Shown piece after piece: positions 1-14,164 of a stretch of DNA of 64,000 nucleotides. The stretch's first letter is position 1. Each line of letters opens with the position of its first letter. Source of the DNA: Eutypa lata (taxonomy: Eukaryota; Ascomycota; Sordariomycetes; Xylariales; Diatrypaceae); contig JAKULF010000019.1 of the NCBI GenBank assembly GCA_022661535.1, positions 248,001 through 312,000 on the forward strand. The letters are read 5' to 3'. Under the pieces are notes generated by a model, which saw only the letters and a program-made list of their open reading frames with translations, had not been told where the DNA came from and did not search any database. The position numbers and the translations under genes were made by a program.

Positions 1-3000
1 TATTAACGTATAAAGTTATAATATTATTTATTTTAAAATTTAAATAAATAACGTTATTTAATATTAAAGTTATAAAATTTAATTACTTTAAAATAACTTT
101 AATTTTTATTTATTAAATTATATTAATTTATTTAAATTTATATAAAAAGTTTATTAATTAAATAATATAATTTAAATCGTATTTATATTTTTTTTTTTTT
201 TAAAATATATATTAAAATATTTTTTTAATAACGAAAATATTTTTATAAATAATTTTTTTTTTAATTTATTATTAAAATACGTTATAATAAAGTTTATTTA
301 TATAATATATTAATTATATAAAATTACGAAAATTATAAAAATTCGTTAATATATAATTTAAATTATAATTATAATAATTTCGTTATAATTAATATTTTTT
401 TATTATATAATTTTTTTTATATATATATAAACTTTTAATTTTTTAAAGTCGTTTATTAATATAAATTTCTTTCGTAATATTTATATAACGTTTATTAAAT
501 ATTTATATATTACTTTAATTAATAAAATAAATTTAAATAATTTTTAATCGATGTTTTTTTATATTTTTATAAATATTACTTTTATTTATAAATTTTTTTT
601 AAAGTTTATTAAAACTTTTTTTAATAACGAATTATTTTTAAATATTATCGTTATTAATTTATATATTTTTAAATATTTAAAAAAGTTCGATGTTTTATAA
701 AAATTTTCGAAAATATCGTATCGTTTTTTTTTAAATAAAAACATTATTTATATATAAAAATAAGTTTATATTATTACTTTAAAAGCGTTATTAAAACTTA
801 TAAATTTACGTTTTTAATCGTTTATAATATTATTATTAACGAAATCGAATTTAAAATTATATTTATTAATATTTTCGTTTTTTTAAATAAATCGTATTTA
901 ATATAATTTAATTATAATTTTAAAATATTTTTTAAAAACGTTATATATATAAAGTTTAAAAATTATTTTTTTTAAACGATTACGTTTATATTTAATAAGT
1001 TATTTTTTATTTTCTTTATTCGTTTTATTATTAAATACGACGTTATTATTATCGTTTTAAATATTAACTTTTTATTTATTTTTTTTATTAATTTAATAAC
1101 GAAATCGCTTTTAAATTTATTTTAAAAATAATCGAATAATATTTTTTAAATTAAAAAAACATTTAATTTCGTAAAGTTTTTATATATTATAATATAAAAA
1201 GTTATAAAGAAACGTTTTTTTTTATTAATTATATAATATAATTATTTTTTTTTTATATTTTAAAAAAATACTTTTTATATTTCAATTAATTAATTTTTTA
1301 AATTAAATTCTTTTTTTTTAATTAATAAATATAACGTAACGTAATTTTAAAATATATAAATGCTTATAACGAAATAAATAATTATTATTAAAATTTAAAC
1401 TTTTTTAATAAATTTTCGTAAAAGTTATATTTTTAATTAATAATTAATTTATTTTATTAATTATTTTAATAATTATTTTTATAACGTAATTTTAAAAATA
1501 TATAAAGATTTTTATTTAAATTACGTAAACTTTAACTTCGTTTTATATAAATTTAATAATGCGTTTTATAATTTTATTTTAATATTAATTATAAAGTAAC
1601 GATAATTAAAATTTAATATTACGTTTTTTATAAAATTTATTTATTTTAAATATATTAAATTTTCGTTTATTATTTAATTTTAAAATTTAAATTATTTTTT
1701 TTTATTATTTTTATTAAAAAGTTAATTAATAAAATATTAAATTATTTTTTTAATATAATTTTATAAATATTATTAAATATCGTTTTTAATTTTTATCGAT
1801 TTTATATTATAATATTAATTATAATTTTTAATTATTAAATTATAATATAAATTATTACGTAATAATATAAATTATATTATATTTATATCGTATTATATAA
1901 TTTCGCTTATATAAATTAACTTTTTTTAAACGTTTTTTAACGAAAACTTTTTTATTTTTATTATATTATAAATTATATAAAATAAAGTTTTAATATTTTT
2001 AAATTTAAAATTTATATTATAAAATCGTTTAATAATTTAAATTAAATATTTAATATTAAAATAATAAAATTAATAATATTATAAAATAATTTTTTTTATA
2101 ATATTTTTATTTATTATAATTTTTTCGTTATTATTAAGTTTAAATATTATATATTAAAAAATAATTAATTTATTATTATTACTTTTTAATACGTATTTTT
2201 ATTTATTATTATTAATTTTAAATTTAAATATATTAAAAATTTATAATAAAAACTTTTATCTTTTTATATTAATTATTATAAAAATCTTTTTATTTAATAA
2301 TTTTAAAATATTATAATTTAAATAATTATTTTTTTTATATTATATTTTATTAAAAAATATTTTAAACGAAAACTTTTTAATAATTAAAATATATAACATT
2401 ATTAAATTTAAATAAAATTTATTAAATTTAATTAATTATTATATAATAATATTAATAATTAAAGTATAAATAAAACTTATTTTAATATTAATAATAAAAC
2501 GATTTTATTTAATATTTTTAATTATTTTTTTAATTAAATCGTTAAAGTTATTAATAATATTAATATTTAAATTATTATTTTATAATAATTAATTTTTCGT
2601 ATTATTTATAAAATATATTTAAAAAATTCTTATTTAATAAATAATAATTATAACGTTTAAAACGTTTTTTCGTACGATTTTTTCGATATTTTCTTCGTTT
2701 TTAACGCTTTTTTATTTAATAAAAATTAAAGTTATAACGTTTTTTAACTTAATTTATTAATATATAACATTAAAAATAAATTTATTATATTATTTAAATA
2801 ACTTTTTTAATATATTTTATTTTATAAAAATAATAATTAAAAAAATAAAACCTTTATATATATTTTTAAATTTAACGAAAATTATTAAATCGTTAAGTTT
2901 AATTAAATAATCGTAATTATTATAACCGTTATTATTATTAATAACTTTATTTTTGCTTTTATTTTTATTTTTATTATTATTATTTTTTCGTTTTTCGTTT

Positions 3001-5037
3001 TCGTAATATTAAAATATATATTTATATTTATTATAATTAAAATAAAAAGACTTTTTTTTATTATTTACAAAAAATTTATTAAATTAGTTTTTTTTTTATA
3101 AATTCGGTTTTTTTATTTCTTTATTATTATTATTCTTTTAAGTATATAATTTTATATTTTTATGCGATTTATTAATATTTTTTATTTAATTTTAAAATTT
3201 AATATTAAAGTTTTTAATAAGTTTATAAATAAAATAATTAATTATTCGTAATATAAAGTTTATAATTTTATATTAATAAATAATTTTATTTTTTACGATA
3301 TTTATAAATATCGTAATATAAATAACTTTATTTAATTTTATATTAATTAATTTTATTTTTTTTATATATTTTTAAAATTATATAATAAAAATAAAAAGAT
3401 TTTTTTCGTTATATTTAAAATTATAAAAGTTATTTTAAATATTTCGTTAATATATTATATTAATTATTAAAAAAATAAATTATAAAGTTTTTAATATTTT
3501 AATTTTTAAAGTTATATTTATAATTAATTATTAAAAGTATTATTTATAAATTTTTATAATAACTTTTATAAGTTTAATTTTAATAAATTTAAATAATTTT
3601 ATATTTTTTTTATAATTAATTTTTTTTAAAATAAAACTTAAAATATTATATTAAAATTTTTAATTATCGAAACTTTTAAAATAGTTTTTCTTTTTAACTT
3701 TAAAAAAGAACTTTTTTTACTTTTTTTTAAGATTTTTTTTAACGGATTTACGTAAACTTTTATTCGTTTTTAAAAATTTAAAAAAATAAACTTTTTAAAT
3801 ATCGTAATCGAAATTATTTAAATTTAAATTATTTAAGTTTAAATTATTAAAACTTATACTTTATATATTTTTATATCATTTATTAAATTTATTTATTTAT
3901 TAACTTTTTTTATAATAATATAAAAAAAAAAAAAATACGATTTTTTTATTTATTTAATTTCGTTATTTTAATATTAATTAAATTATAATAACTTTTTAAT
4001 AAAATAATTATTAATAAAATTTTAATTTATTATTTATAAATATTATAATAAAAATTTATAAAATATAATTATTTAAATTATAAAAAGTATAAAAATTTAA
4101 AAAAAACTTAATATATAATTTAATTTATTATAAAATTAACATTATAAAAAAAATAAAATAAATGTTTATATATTTAAAAAAAAAAAAATAATTTATTTAT
4201 TTATTTTATATTAAATATTTAAATAAATCTTATAATTAAAGCTTTAATAAAATAAATATTAAATTTAATTTTATTTTAAATAATACGTTTTTTATATTTA
4301 ATATTATAACGTTAAAATATTACGAAATAAATAAATTTATATTTATTAATAATTATATATTTATTAATATTTACGTTTATTTTATATAAATTTTATTAAA
4401 TATTAATTATATATTTATTTATTATTAAAATATAACGTTTATATATTTATTTTATATTAATTTATTAATTATATAATTAAAATTAATTTTAACGTTATAA
4501 TTATTTACGCGTAAATTTAAATTTTATATTTATATATTTTTAAATTATTTTATAATAACGTTTATATTACTTTAATATTAATTTATTATTTTTTATTATT
4601 AAATTTTTATTATTAATATAATTTACTTTTTAATTTAAGCTTTTTTTACGAAATTATATATAATATAACTTATATTATTTATTATTATAAAAAATTTATT
4701 AAATTTATAATAATTTATAAATATTAATAAAAAAAAAATTATATATTTAATTTTAATAAAAAAAAAAGATTTAATATAATAACGTTAAAAAATTAATTTA
4801 AATAATCGATTTATTTATAAAGTTTTATAACTTTTTTATTATTAAAATAAAATTATTTAAATAAATAAAAAAATCGTTTAATTATTAAAATTTTAATTAA
4901 ATTAAAAAAATAAAATATTAAATTATAATTTAATTTAATAAAAAAAAATAAATATCGTTAATAACGTAATCGTTATAATTTTTAATAATATTAAAGATTT
5001 ATTTATTTTTCGTTATTATTAATATTAATTTTTTTTA
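1..5037. repeat. Left arm of giant RIP-mutated inverted repeat (truncated by window edge)
   Basis: This stretch is almost pure A and T; most 60-base rows hold only 2-12 G or C. It is the reverse complement of about 5357-10413: base 1 pairs with about 10413, the blocks near 2990 and 4420 pair with those near 7420 and 5990, and about 4996 pairs with 5401. The pairing sum drifts by only about 17, so indels are few. Differences between arms that I checked are C/T or G/A transitions. Remaining C bases sit almost only in CG or CT; CA is nearly absent. That is the classic footprint of repeat-induced point mutation on a duplicated element. No reading frame survives. The arm continues beyond position 1. 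Confidence 0.85.
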
Positions 5038-5356
5038 TAAATTTATTAATAAATAAAGTATTTTAATAACGGTTTATAATAATAATAAAAAATTAAATAT
5101 CGAAAATGTTTTAAGATATTATATATAATATTTAAAGCATAAAGATTAATATGTAATTTAAGCTTATAATTAAGTTAATATAAACTTTTTTAAATAATAA
5201 TATATACTTTACTTTTCGAAAATTATTCGAAATTAATATTTATTTATATATTTTAATATAATAATAATTTCGATTTTATAAATTAATAATTAAAAAATTT
5301 ATACGAAAATAAATACATTATTTATAACGACGCTTTATTAACTTTAACTTAAAAAA
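5038..5356. repeat. Loop of the giant palindrome; LTR-like unit R (less mutated copy)
   Basis: This segment of about 320 bp separates the two arms and is not itself paired. Its first part (5045-5257) recurs in direct orientation at 12045-12257, and the whole unit recurs inverted at 12258-12574. Differences from those copies are all transitions, and this copy keeps more G and C (for example GC and CA steps near 5130-5190), so it is the least mutated of the three. Its size and its direct copy 7.0 kb away suit an LTR, but no primer-binding site or TG...CA ends can be recognised after RIP. Confidence 0.7.
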
Positions 5357-8300
5357 TTCGCGAAAAAAATTAACATTAATAATAACGAAAAATAAACGAA
5401 CTTTTAATGTTATTAAAGATTATAACGATTACGTTATCGGCGATATTTATTTTTTTTTCTTTATTAAATTAAGTTATAATTTAATATTTTACTTTTTTAA
5501 TTTAATCGAAATTTTAATAATTAAACGACTTTTTCGTTTATTTAAATAATTTTATTTTAATAATAAAAAAATCGTAAAACTTTATAAATAAATTAATTAT
5601 TTAAGTTAATTTTTTAATATTATTATATTAAAATTTTTTTTTTTATTAAAATTAAATATATAACTTTTTTTTTTCTTTATTAATATTTATAAATTATTAT
5701 AAATTTAATAAACTTTTTATAATAATAAATAATATTAAAAATATTATATATAATTTTATAAAAAAAGCTTAAATTAAAAAACGAATTATATTAATAATAA
5801 AAATTTAATAATAAAAAATAATAAATTAATATTAAAACGATATAAACGTTATTATAAAGCAATTTAAAAATATATAAACATAAAATTTAAATTTACGTAT
5901 AAATAATTATAACGTTAAAATTAATTTTAATTACGTAATTAATAAATTAATATAAAATAAACGTATAAACGTTATATTTCGATAATAAATAAATATATAA
6001 TTAATATTTAATAAAATTTATATAAAATAAACGTAAATATTAATAAATATATAATTATTAATAAATATAAATTTATTTATTTCGTAACATTTTAACGTTA
6101 TAATATTAAATATAAAAAACGTATTATTTAAAATAAAATTAAACTTAATATTTACTTTATTAAAGTTTTAATTATAAGGTTTATTTAAACATTTAATATA
6201 AAATAAATAAATAAGTTATTTATTTATTTTTTTATTTAAATATATAAATATTTACTTTTTTTTTTTTTATAATATTAATTTTATAATAAGTTAAATTATA
6301 CATTAAGTTTTTTTTAAATTTTTATATCTTTTATAATTTAAATAATTATATTTTATAAACTTTTATTATAACATTTATAAATAATAAATTAAAACTTTAT
6401 CGATAATTATTTTATTAAAAAGTTATCGTAATTTAATTAATATTAAAATAACGAAATTAAATAAATAAAAAAATTATTTTTTTTTTTTTTTATATTATTA
6501 TAAAAAAAATCGATAAATAAATAAACTTAATAAACGATATAAAAATATATAAAATATAAGTTTTAATAATTTAAATTCAAATAATTTAAATTCGAATAAT
6601 TTCGATTACGATATTTAAAAAATTCGTTTTTTTAAATTTTTAAAAACGAATAAAAGCTTATATAAATTCGCTAAAAAAAATCTTAAAAAAAAGTAAAAAA
6701 AGTTTTCTTTTAAAGTTAAAAAAGAAAATTACTTTAAAGGTTTCGATAATTAAAAACTTTAACGTAATATTTTAAATTTTATTTTAAAAAAAATTAATTA
6801 CGAAAAAAATATAAAATTATTTAAATTCGTCGAAATTAAATTTATAAAAATTATTATAAAAACTTATAAATAATACTTATAATAATTAATTATAAATATA
6901 ACTTTAAAAATCGAAATATTAAAAACTTTATAATTTACTTTTTTAATAATTAATATAATATATTAACGAAATATTTAAAATAATTTTTATAATTTTAAAT
7001 ATAACGAAAAAAATTCTTTTATTTTTATTATATAATTTTAAAAATATATAAAAAAATAAAATTAATTAATATAAAATTAAATAAAGCCGTTTATATTACG
7101 ATATTTATAAACGTTATAAAAAATAAAATTATTTATTAATATAAAATTATAAGTTTTATATTACGAATAATTAATTACTTTATTTATAAATTTATTAAAA
7201 ACTTTAATATTAAATTTTAAAATTAAATAAAAAATATTAATAAATTATATAAAAATATAAAATTATATATTTAAAAAGATAATAATAATAAAAAAATAAA
7301 AAAATTAAATTTATAAAAAAAAAATTAATTTAATAAGCTTTTTATAAATAATAAAAAAAAGTTTTTTTATTTTAATTATAACGAATATAAATATATATTT
7401 CGATATTATAAAAACGAAAAACGAAAAAATAATAATAATAAAAATAAAAATAAAAATAAAGGTAAAATTATTAATAATAATAACGATTATAATAATTACG
7501 ATTATTTAATTAAACTTAACGATTTAATAATTTTTATTAAACTTAAAAATATATATAAAAGTTTTACTTTTTTAATTATCGTTTTTATAAAACGAAATAT
7601 ATTAAAAAAGTTATTCGAATAATATAATAAATTTATTTTTAATATTATATATTAATAAATTAAATTAAAAGATATTATAACTTTAATTTTTATTAAGTAA
7701 AAAAGCGTTAAAAACGAAAAAAATATTAAAGAAATCGTATAAAAAAGCGTTTTAAACGTTACGATTATTGCTTATTAAATAATAATTTTTTAAATATATT
7801 TTATAAATAATACGAAAAATTAATTATTATAAAATAACGGCTTAAATATTAACATTATTAATAACTTTAACGATTTAATTAAAAAAACGATTAAAAATAT
7901 TAAATAAAATCGTTTCGTTATTAATATTAAAATAAACTTTATTTATACTTTAATTATTAATATCGTCGTATAATAATTAATTAAATTTAATAAATTTTAT
8001 TTAAACTTAATAATGTTATATATTTTAATTATTAAAAAATTTTTGCTTAAAATATTTTTTAACGAAATATAATATAAAAAAAATAATTATTTAAATTATA
8101 ATATTTTAAAATTATTAAATAAAAAAGCTTTTATAATAATTAATATAAAAAGATAAAAGTTTTTATTATAAACTTTTAATATATTTAAACTTAAAATTAA
8201 TAATAATAAATAAAAATACGTATTAAAAGATAATAATAATAAGTTAATTATCTTTTAATATATAATATTTAAATTTAATAATAACAAAAGAATTATAATA

Positions 8301-10413
8301 AACGAAAATATTATAAAGAAAATTATTTTATAATATTATTAACTTTATTATTTTAATATTAAACGTTTAATTTAAATTATTAAACGATTTTATAATATAA
8401 ACTTTAAGCTTAAAAATATTAAAGCTTTATTTTATACGATTTATAATATAATAAAAATAAAAAAGTTTTCGTTAAAAAACGCTTAAAAAGATTAATTTAT
8501 ATAAGCAAAATTATATAATACGATATAAATATAATATAATTTATATTATTACATAATAATTTATATTATAATTTAATAATTAAAAATTATAATTAATATC
8601 GTAATATAAAGTTAATAAAAATTAAAAACGATATTTAATAATATTTACGAAATTATATTAAAAAAATAATTTAATATTTTATTAATTAACTTTTCGATAA
8701 AAATAATAAAAAAAAAATAATTCGAATTTTAAAATTAAATAATAAACGAAAATTTAATATATTTAAAATAAACGAATTTTATAAAAAACGTAATATTAAA
8801 CTTTAATTATCGTTATTTTATAATTAATATTAAAATAAAATTATAAAACGCATTATTAAATTTATATAAAACGAAATTAAAATTTATATAATTTAAATAA
8901 AAATTTTTATATACTTTTAAAATTACGTTATAAAAGTAATTATTAAAATAATTAATAAAATAAATTAATTATTAATTAAAAATATAACTTTTACGAAAAT
9001 TTATTAAAAAAGTTTAAATTTTAACGATAATTATTTATTTCGTTATAAGTATTTATATATTTTAAAATTATATTACGTTATATTTATTAATTAAAAAAAA
9101 AAAATTTAATTTAAAAAATTAATTAATCAAAATATAAAAAGTATTTTTTTAAAATATAAAAAAAAAGTAATTATATTATATAATTAATAAAAAAAAAATG
9201 TTTTTTTATAATTTTTTATATTATAATATATAAAAACTTTATAAAATTAAATATTTTTTTTAATTTAAAAAATATTATTTAATTATTTTTAAAATAAATT
9301 TAAAAACGACTTTATTATTAAATTAATAAAAAAAATAAATAAAAAGTTAATATTTAAAACGATAATAATAACGTTATATTTAATAACAAAATAAATAAAA
9401 AAAATAAAAAATAATTTATTAAACGTAAACGTAATCGTTTAAAAAAAAAATTTTTTAAATTTTATATATATAACGCTTTTAAAAAATATTTTAAAATTAT
9501 AATTAAATTATATTAAATACGATTTATTTAAAAAGGCGAAAATATTAATAAATATAATTTTAAATTCGATTTCGTTAACGATAATATTATAAACGATTAA
9601 AAATACGAATTTATAAATTTCGATAACGTTTTTAAAATAATAATATAAATTTACTTTTATATATAAATAATATTTTTATTTAAAAAAAAATAATATAATA
9701 TTTTCGAAGATTTTTATAAAATATCGAATTTTTTTAAATATTTAAAAATATATAAATTAATAATAATAATATTTAAAAATAATTCGTTATTAAAAAAAGT
9801 TTTAATAAACTTTAAAAGAAATTTATAAATAAAAATAATGTTTATAAAAATATAAAAAAATATTAATTAAAAATTATTTAAATTTACTTTATTAATCGAA
9901 ATAATATATAAGTATTTAATAAACGTTATATAAATATTATAAAAAAAATTTATATTAATAAATAATTTCGAAAAGTTAAAAGTTTATATATATATAAAAA
10001 AATTTATATAACGAAAAAGTATTAATTATAACGAAATTATTATAATTATAACTTAAATTATATATTAACGAATTTTTATAATTTTTATAACTTTATACGA
10101 TTAATATATTATATAAATAAATTTTATTATAATATATTTTAATAATAAATTAAAAAAAAAATTATTTATAAAAATATTTTCGTTATTAAAAAAATATTTC
10201 GATATATATTTTAAAAAAAAAAAAAATATAAATACGATTTAAGTTATATTATTTAATTAATAAATTTTTTATATAAATTTAAATAAGTTAATATAACTTA
10301 ATAAATAAAAATTAAAGTTATTTTAAAATAATTAAATTTTATAATTTTAATATTAAATAACGTTATTTATTTAAATTTTAAAATAAATAATATTATAACT
10401 TTATACATTAATA
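5357..10413. repeat. Right arm of giant RIP-mutated inverted repeat
   Basis: This is the reverse complement of 1-5037, with the same A+T bias and the same loss of CA dinucleotides. Landmarks include a short tract rich in CGAAAA steps near 7400-7430, mirrored near 2985-3005, and a block near 5880-6140 mirrored at 4270-4530. No coding frame remains. Sequence after 10413 continues with the same composition, so its mirror partner is expected just upstream of the window. Confidence 0.85.
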
Positions 10414-12044
10414 ATTTTTTATTATTTAATATAAATAAAAAACGTTTTATAAAATTTATAAAAATTATTATTAAAATAATTATTATTAAAAATTTAAACG
10501 AAATTAATTAATTTTTAAATATTTATATTATTAAATTAAATTTTATTAATAATGTTTATTTAAATTAATAATAATATATTAAAAAGTTATTTTAAATAAT
10601 AAATATAAACGATATAAAATTATTATTTATTTCGTTTATTTTAAATTATAAATAATATATAATTTAAAATTAAAAAATTATTATTAAAAACGAAACGTTT
10701 AAATATATAAGTTTAATTAAAAGGTTTAACTTTTTAAATTATATAATTAAATTCGATACGATTTATATAACGTTTATTTAAATTTAATTTATAAATAACT
10801 CGTTATTAAAATATATAAATTATATTAAACGTTTATTAAAATATATAAATAACATTATAAATTTATTAATTTAATATTAAGTTTTAAATAAAAAACATTT
10901 ATATTATAAATATAATAACTTTAAATTATTTAAAATAATAAATTTTAATTATAATAATAACTTTAATTTAAATAAATTAATTATAAATTATATATTTTAT
11001 ATAATAAAAGTTTTTATTATATAAATTTTAAAGCTTTAAATAATTATTATTTATTATATAATAAAAGTTAAATATATAACTTTAAATATTATAATAATAA
11101 AAATAATTAATATTAAAAACTTTTTATAAAAACTTAATTTAATATTTAAAAGATTTATTATTTTATTAAAAAATAATATAAATATATTAAAATAAATAAA
11201 AAAAATTATAATATTTAAAAAAAAACGTTATATTTAAATTAATTATTATTATATACATTAAAAAATTAATAATAATTATATTAAAATTTAATATATTAAA
11301 ACGAATAAAAATTTAATAAATAACTTTATTAAACTTTTTAATCGAAAAACTTTTAACGAATTCGTAATAAAGTTAAATTTAAAATTAATTTAAAAGTTAT
11401 TTAAAAAATTAAAAAATACATTAATTAATAAATAAATTAAATTAATTAAAGTAATAAAAAAATAATATTTATTAAATTTTCGTTATAAAGAAAAAAAATC
11501 GTTATTTTTTAAAACTTTACGTTATTACGATATTTTTTTTACGATTATTGTATTTATTTAATTCGAAAGTTTTTTTTTTTAATATTTAATTTAAAAGATT
11601 TAAAACGACTTTTAAATTAACTCGGCTTTTATTAAATAAATTCGTTTTTATCGATTATTTTTCTTAATATTTATAATATATAATATAAAAAAAGAAATTA
11701 ATAATTAATAACTTTTAATTAAAGTTTTTCGTTATTTTCGAAGTTAAAAATTTCGAACTTTATTTAACTTTATATAATTAATAACGTATTAATTAATAAT
11801 ATTATAAATTTTATATATAAAATTAAAAGATTTATTAATAAATAATAATTTAATTAAACTTTAAACGTATATATATAAATAAAGTTATTAATATTATAAT
11901 ATAAATAAAATTAATAATTAAATAATTAAATTATAAAAGTAAATATAAAAATTAAAAGTTTAATTTTAATAAATTTATAATTTAATTTTTTAAATTTTTT
12001 AAAATTTTTAAAAAAATTAATCGTTTATTAATATAAAAAAGCGT
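10414..12044. repeat. AT-rich RIP island, unpaired within the window
   Basis: This stretch has the same composition and CA depletion as the arms. I could not find its mirror inside the window; it should lie upstream of position 1 if the palindrome continues. There are no genes and no RNA motifs that I can see. Confidence 0.75.
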
Positions 12045-12574
12045 ATTAATAAATAAAGTACTTTAATAACGGTTTATAATAATAATAAAAAATTAAATAT
12101 CGAAAATATTTTAAAATATTATATATAATATTTAAAATATAAAAATTAATATATAATTTAAACTTATAATTAAATTAATATAAACTTTTTTAAATAATAA
12201 TATATATTTTACTTTTCGAAAATTATTTAAAATTAATATTTATTTATGTATTTTAATAAAATCTTTTAAATTAAAGTTAATAAAACGTTATTATAAATAA
12301 TATATTTATTTTTATATAAATCTTTTAATTATTAATTTATAAAATTAAAATTATTATTATATTAAAATACGTAAATAAATATTAATTTTAAATAATTTTT
12401 AAAAAATTAAAATATATATTATTATTTAAAAAAGTTTATATTAATTTAATTATAAACTTAAATTATATATTAATCTTTATATTTTAAATATTATATATAA
12501 TATTTTAAAATATTTTCGATATTTAACTTTTTATTATTATTATAAATCGTTATTAAAATATTTTATTTATTAAT
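12045..12574. repeat. Small inverted repeat built from unit R copies
   Basis: 12045-12257 is a direct copy of the first 213 bases of the loop unit, and 12258-12574 is the full unit in reverse complement. The two halves therefore form a hairpin with a centre near 12310. Differences from the loop copy are transitions, consistent with RIP. The structure suggests one R copy truncated and joined to an inverted one, that is, nested or rearranged insertion ends. Confidence 0.75.
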
Positions 12575-14164
12575 AATTACTTTTTTATTAATATATAAAT
12601 GTTAATTAAGTTATCGTTAATTAAGTGTTATAATAGGGATCGCTTTAAGCCTTTATTAACTAATGAAGTTAGCGCTAGTAAAACAATTATCCGAGAAGAA
12701 AAGAATAATAATGGCCTAGAGAGTAAGTACCTATGTAGTAACGTTGATAAATAACGTTAAGCTCCATCTTGATCTGAAGAGATGTTTCCATTAAACAAAC
12801 CTTCCCCGGATTTGCTTGGAGATCCTCTATACATAGGCTTCTTAGCCAATCCCACCAATCCAGGTATATAGGTATGTAGGTATGTATGTACAATACTCAA
12901 AAGGGGTCGCCAAGAAGCGCCACTAGCTTGCAACAGATCCGATTAGGGCAGAACCAGCGAACGCCTAATGATTGGCCTAGTACGTAAATGTCAGGTCCCA
13001 GGAGCCGACACTTGTTAGTAGTAGTTAGTACTAAATTGCCTCACATGCGCATTCAGTATTCAGTTTAGCTCGCGATGTTGTGCAGTTATCAATTCAGTAC
13101 GTAGTATCTTATAATAAGTTAGTCTATAAATCCTATCTTCATATGTGTTATTATTAGCAATGCCCATTTCCCTGGAATTCATGCCCTAGTTAGATTTGAC
13201 TAGTGCCCTAAGAGCGACCTAGGGTAATGTCTATCGTCTTAGACAAAAGTTGCTTGCTTCATATGAACTATCTTTTCTTTCTTTCCTTTTTAGATGTTTC
13301 ACCGAGGCCTTGGTTTGATGCGTCACATGCATTTGACATGCGCTCGTTATACCTCCAAGTTGAAGGTGACGTCCTTCATATTTTCCAACAGGTGAACGGC
13401 CCGATCCCCCTTCTCCAACTAGATCTAGTTCAGAGACTGAGATCCTATCATGCCCTTGTCAACATATCAGGCGCGATTCCCTTTCGAGTAGGAGGAATCG
13501 CCCCAGTCCCGGTGCCTGACTTAACCAACTTTGGTCACTTCTCATGTCAGGAAAAAAAATAAAGTAAAGCAGCCTATGATAGGTCTGTGTTATAGGAATG
13601 GTCTGAAACCTCGTGGCCAGGGCATTCCACCTGTCCACCCGACGGCCCCCTAAATTATCCCCAATGTGACGCTAATGGACGGTATCTGCCAAGCTTCGAT
13701 CCCTTAATAGGGATGTCCCTATGAAATGTGAGATGACTTGTCTAAATTGGCAAGAGCCCAATGATCGATCGGCGACTCTCATGTGGGTGAGCGGCGGTTC
13801 CTGGTGATCCCTATAGATGCCTCACCCGCCAGCCCGCCCGGATTTATGGGACGAGCGCCCTGTCAGGATTGGTCGAAAGCCAAGGTCTTAGCACAACATG
13901 ACCAACACCTTGCCTTGCACTCTAATAAACTAGCCGCTGCGGTAAGCACCATACGTTACCTTTCGTTGGTAGCTAAGGTTTCCCTGTTAGCTGAGACTTG
14001 ACAAGTGGATGACCTGCTCGGCTGCCGTTGGGTGTCCCCGAAACGGACCTTCCCCCCGGTCTCAAAGTTCTCTATAAACATCCGGCGCCTTCCAGGGCCA
14101 AAGAACATGTAGAGACACTCGTTACTCTTCACCCGTCACTCCTTTTTTCTTACACACATCCAAA
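12575..14164. other. RIP island boundary and gene-free buffer
   Basis: Base composition switches from about 90 percent A+T to ordinary levels within roughly 60 bases around 12620-12660. The following 1.5 kb has only short ORFs with no recognisable product; the longest, at 13227-13562, resembles no family I know. A TAGGTATG-type microsatellite lies near 12860-12890. A TATAAA at 14073-14078 is suitably placed for the next gene. Confidence 0.6.
14073..14078 (+). promoter_or_regulatory. Candidate TATA box of the GH55 gene
   Basis: A TATAAA lies 87 bases before the start codon of the glucanase, at a normal distance for a short 5' leader. It is supported by position only. Confidence 0.4.

Larger units (their letters stand above)
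5045..12257. mobile_element. Candidate dead LTR retrotransposon, RIP-inactivated
   Basis: Direct copies of unit R (about 213 bp shared, 5045-5257 and 12045-12257) flank an internal region of about 6.7 kb. This is the size and layout of a fungal LTR retrotransposon. The internal part is destroyed by RIP, so no gag or pol motif can be read and the superfamily cannot be named. The left arm (1-5037) would be a second copy in opposite orientation sharing the loop unit. Alternatives are a large DNA element or any long duplicated segment that formed a palindrome and was then mutated. Confidence 0.45.

Noticed and set aside
1..12640. Centromere or mitochondrial DNA as explanation of the A+T-rich block
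   Set aside because: The mirror-image structure, CA depletion and transition-only differences fit RIP on a duplicated element; no mitochondrial gene or tRNA is present. A pericentromeric site cannot be excluded.
13227..13562. 111-codon plus-strand ORF beside the RIP island
   Set aside because: No family features, no splice partners and a composition like its flanks; probably chance.
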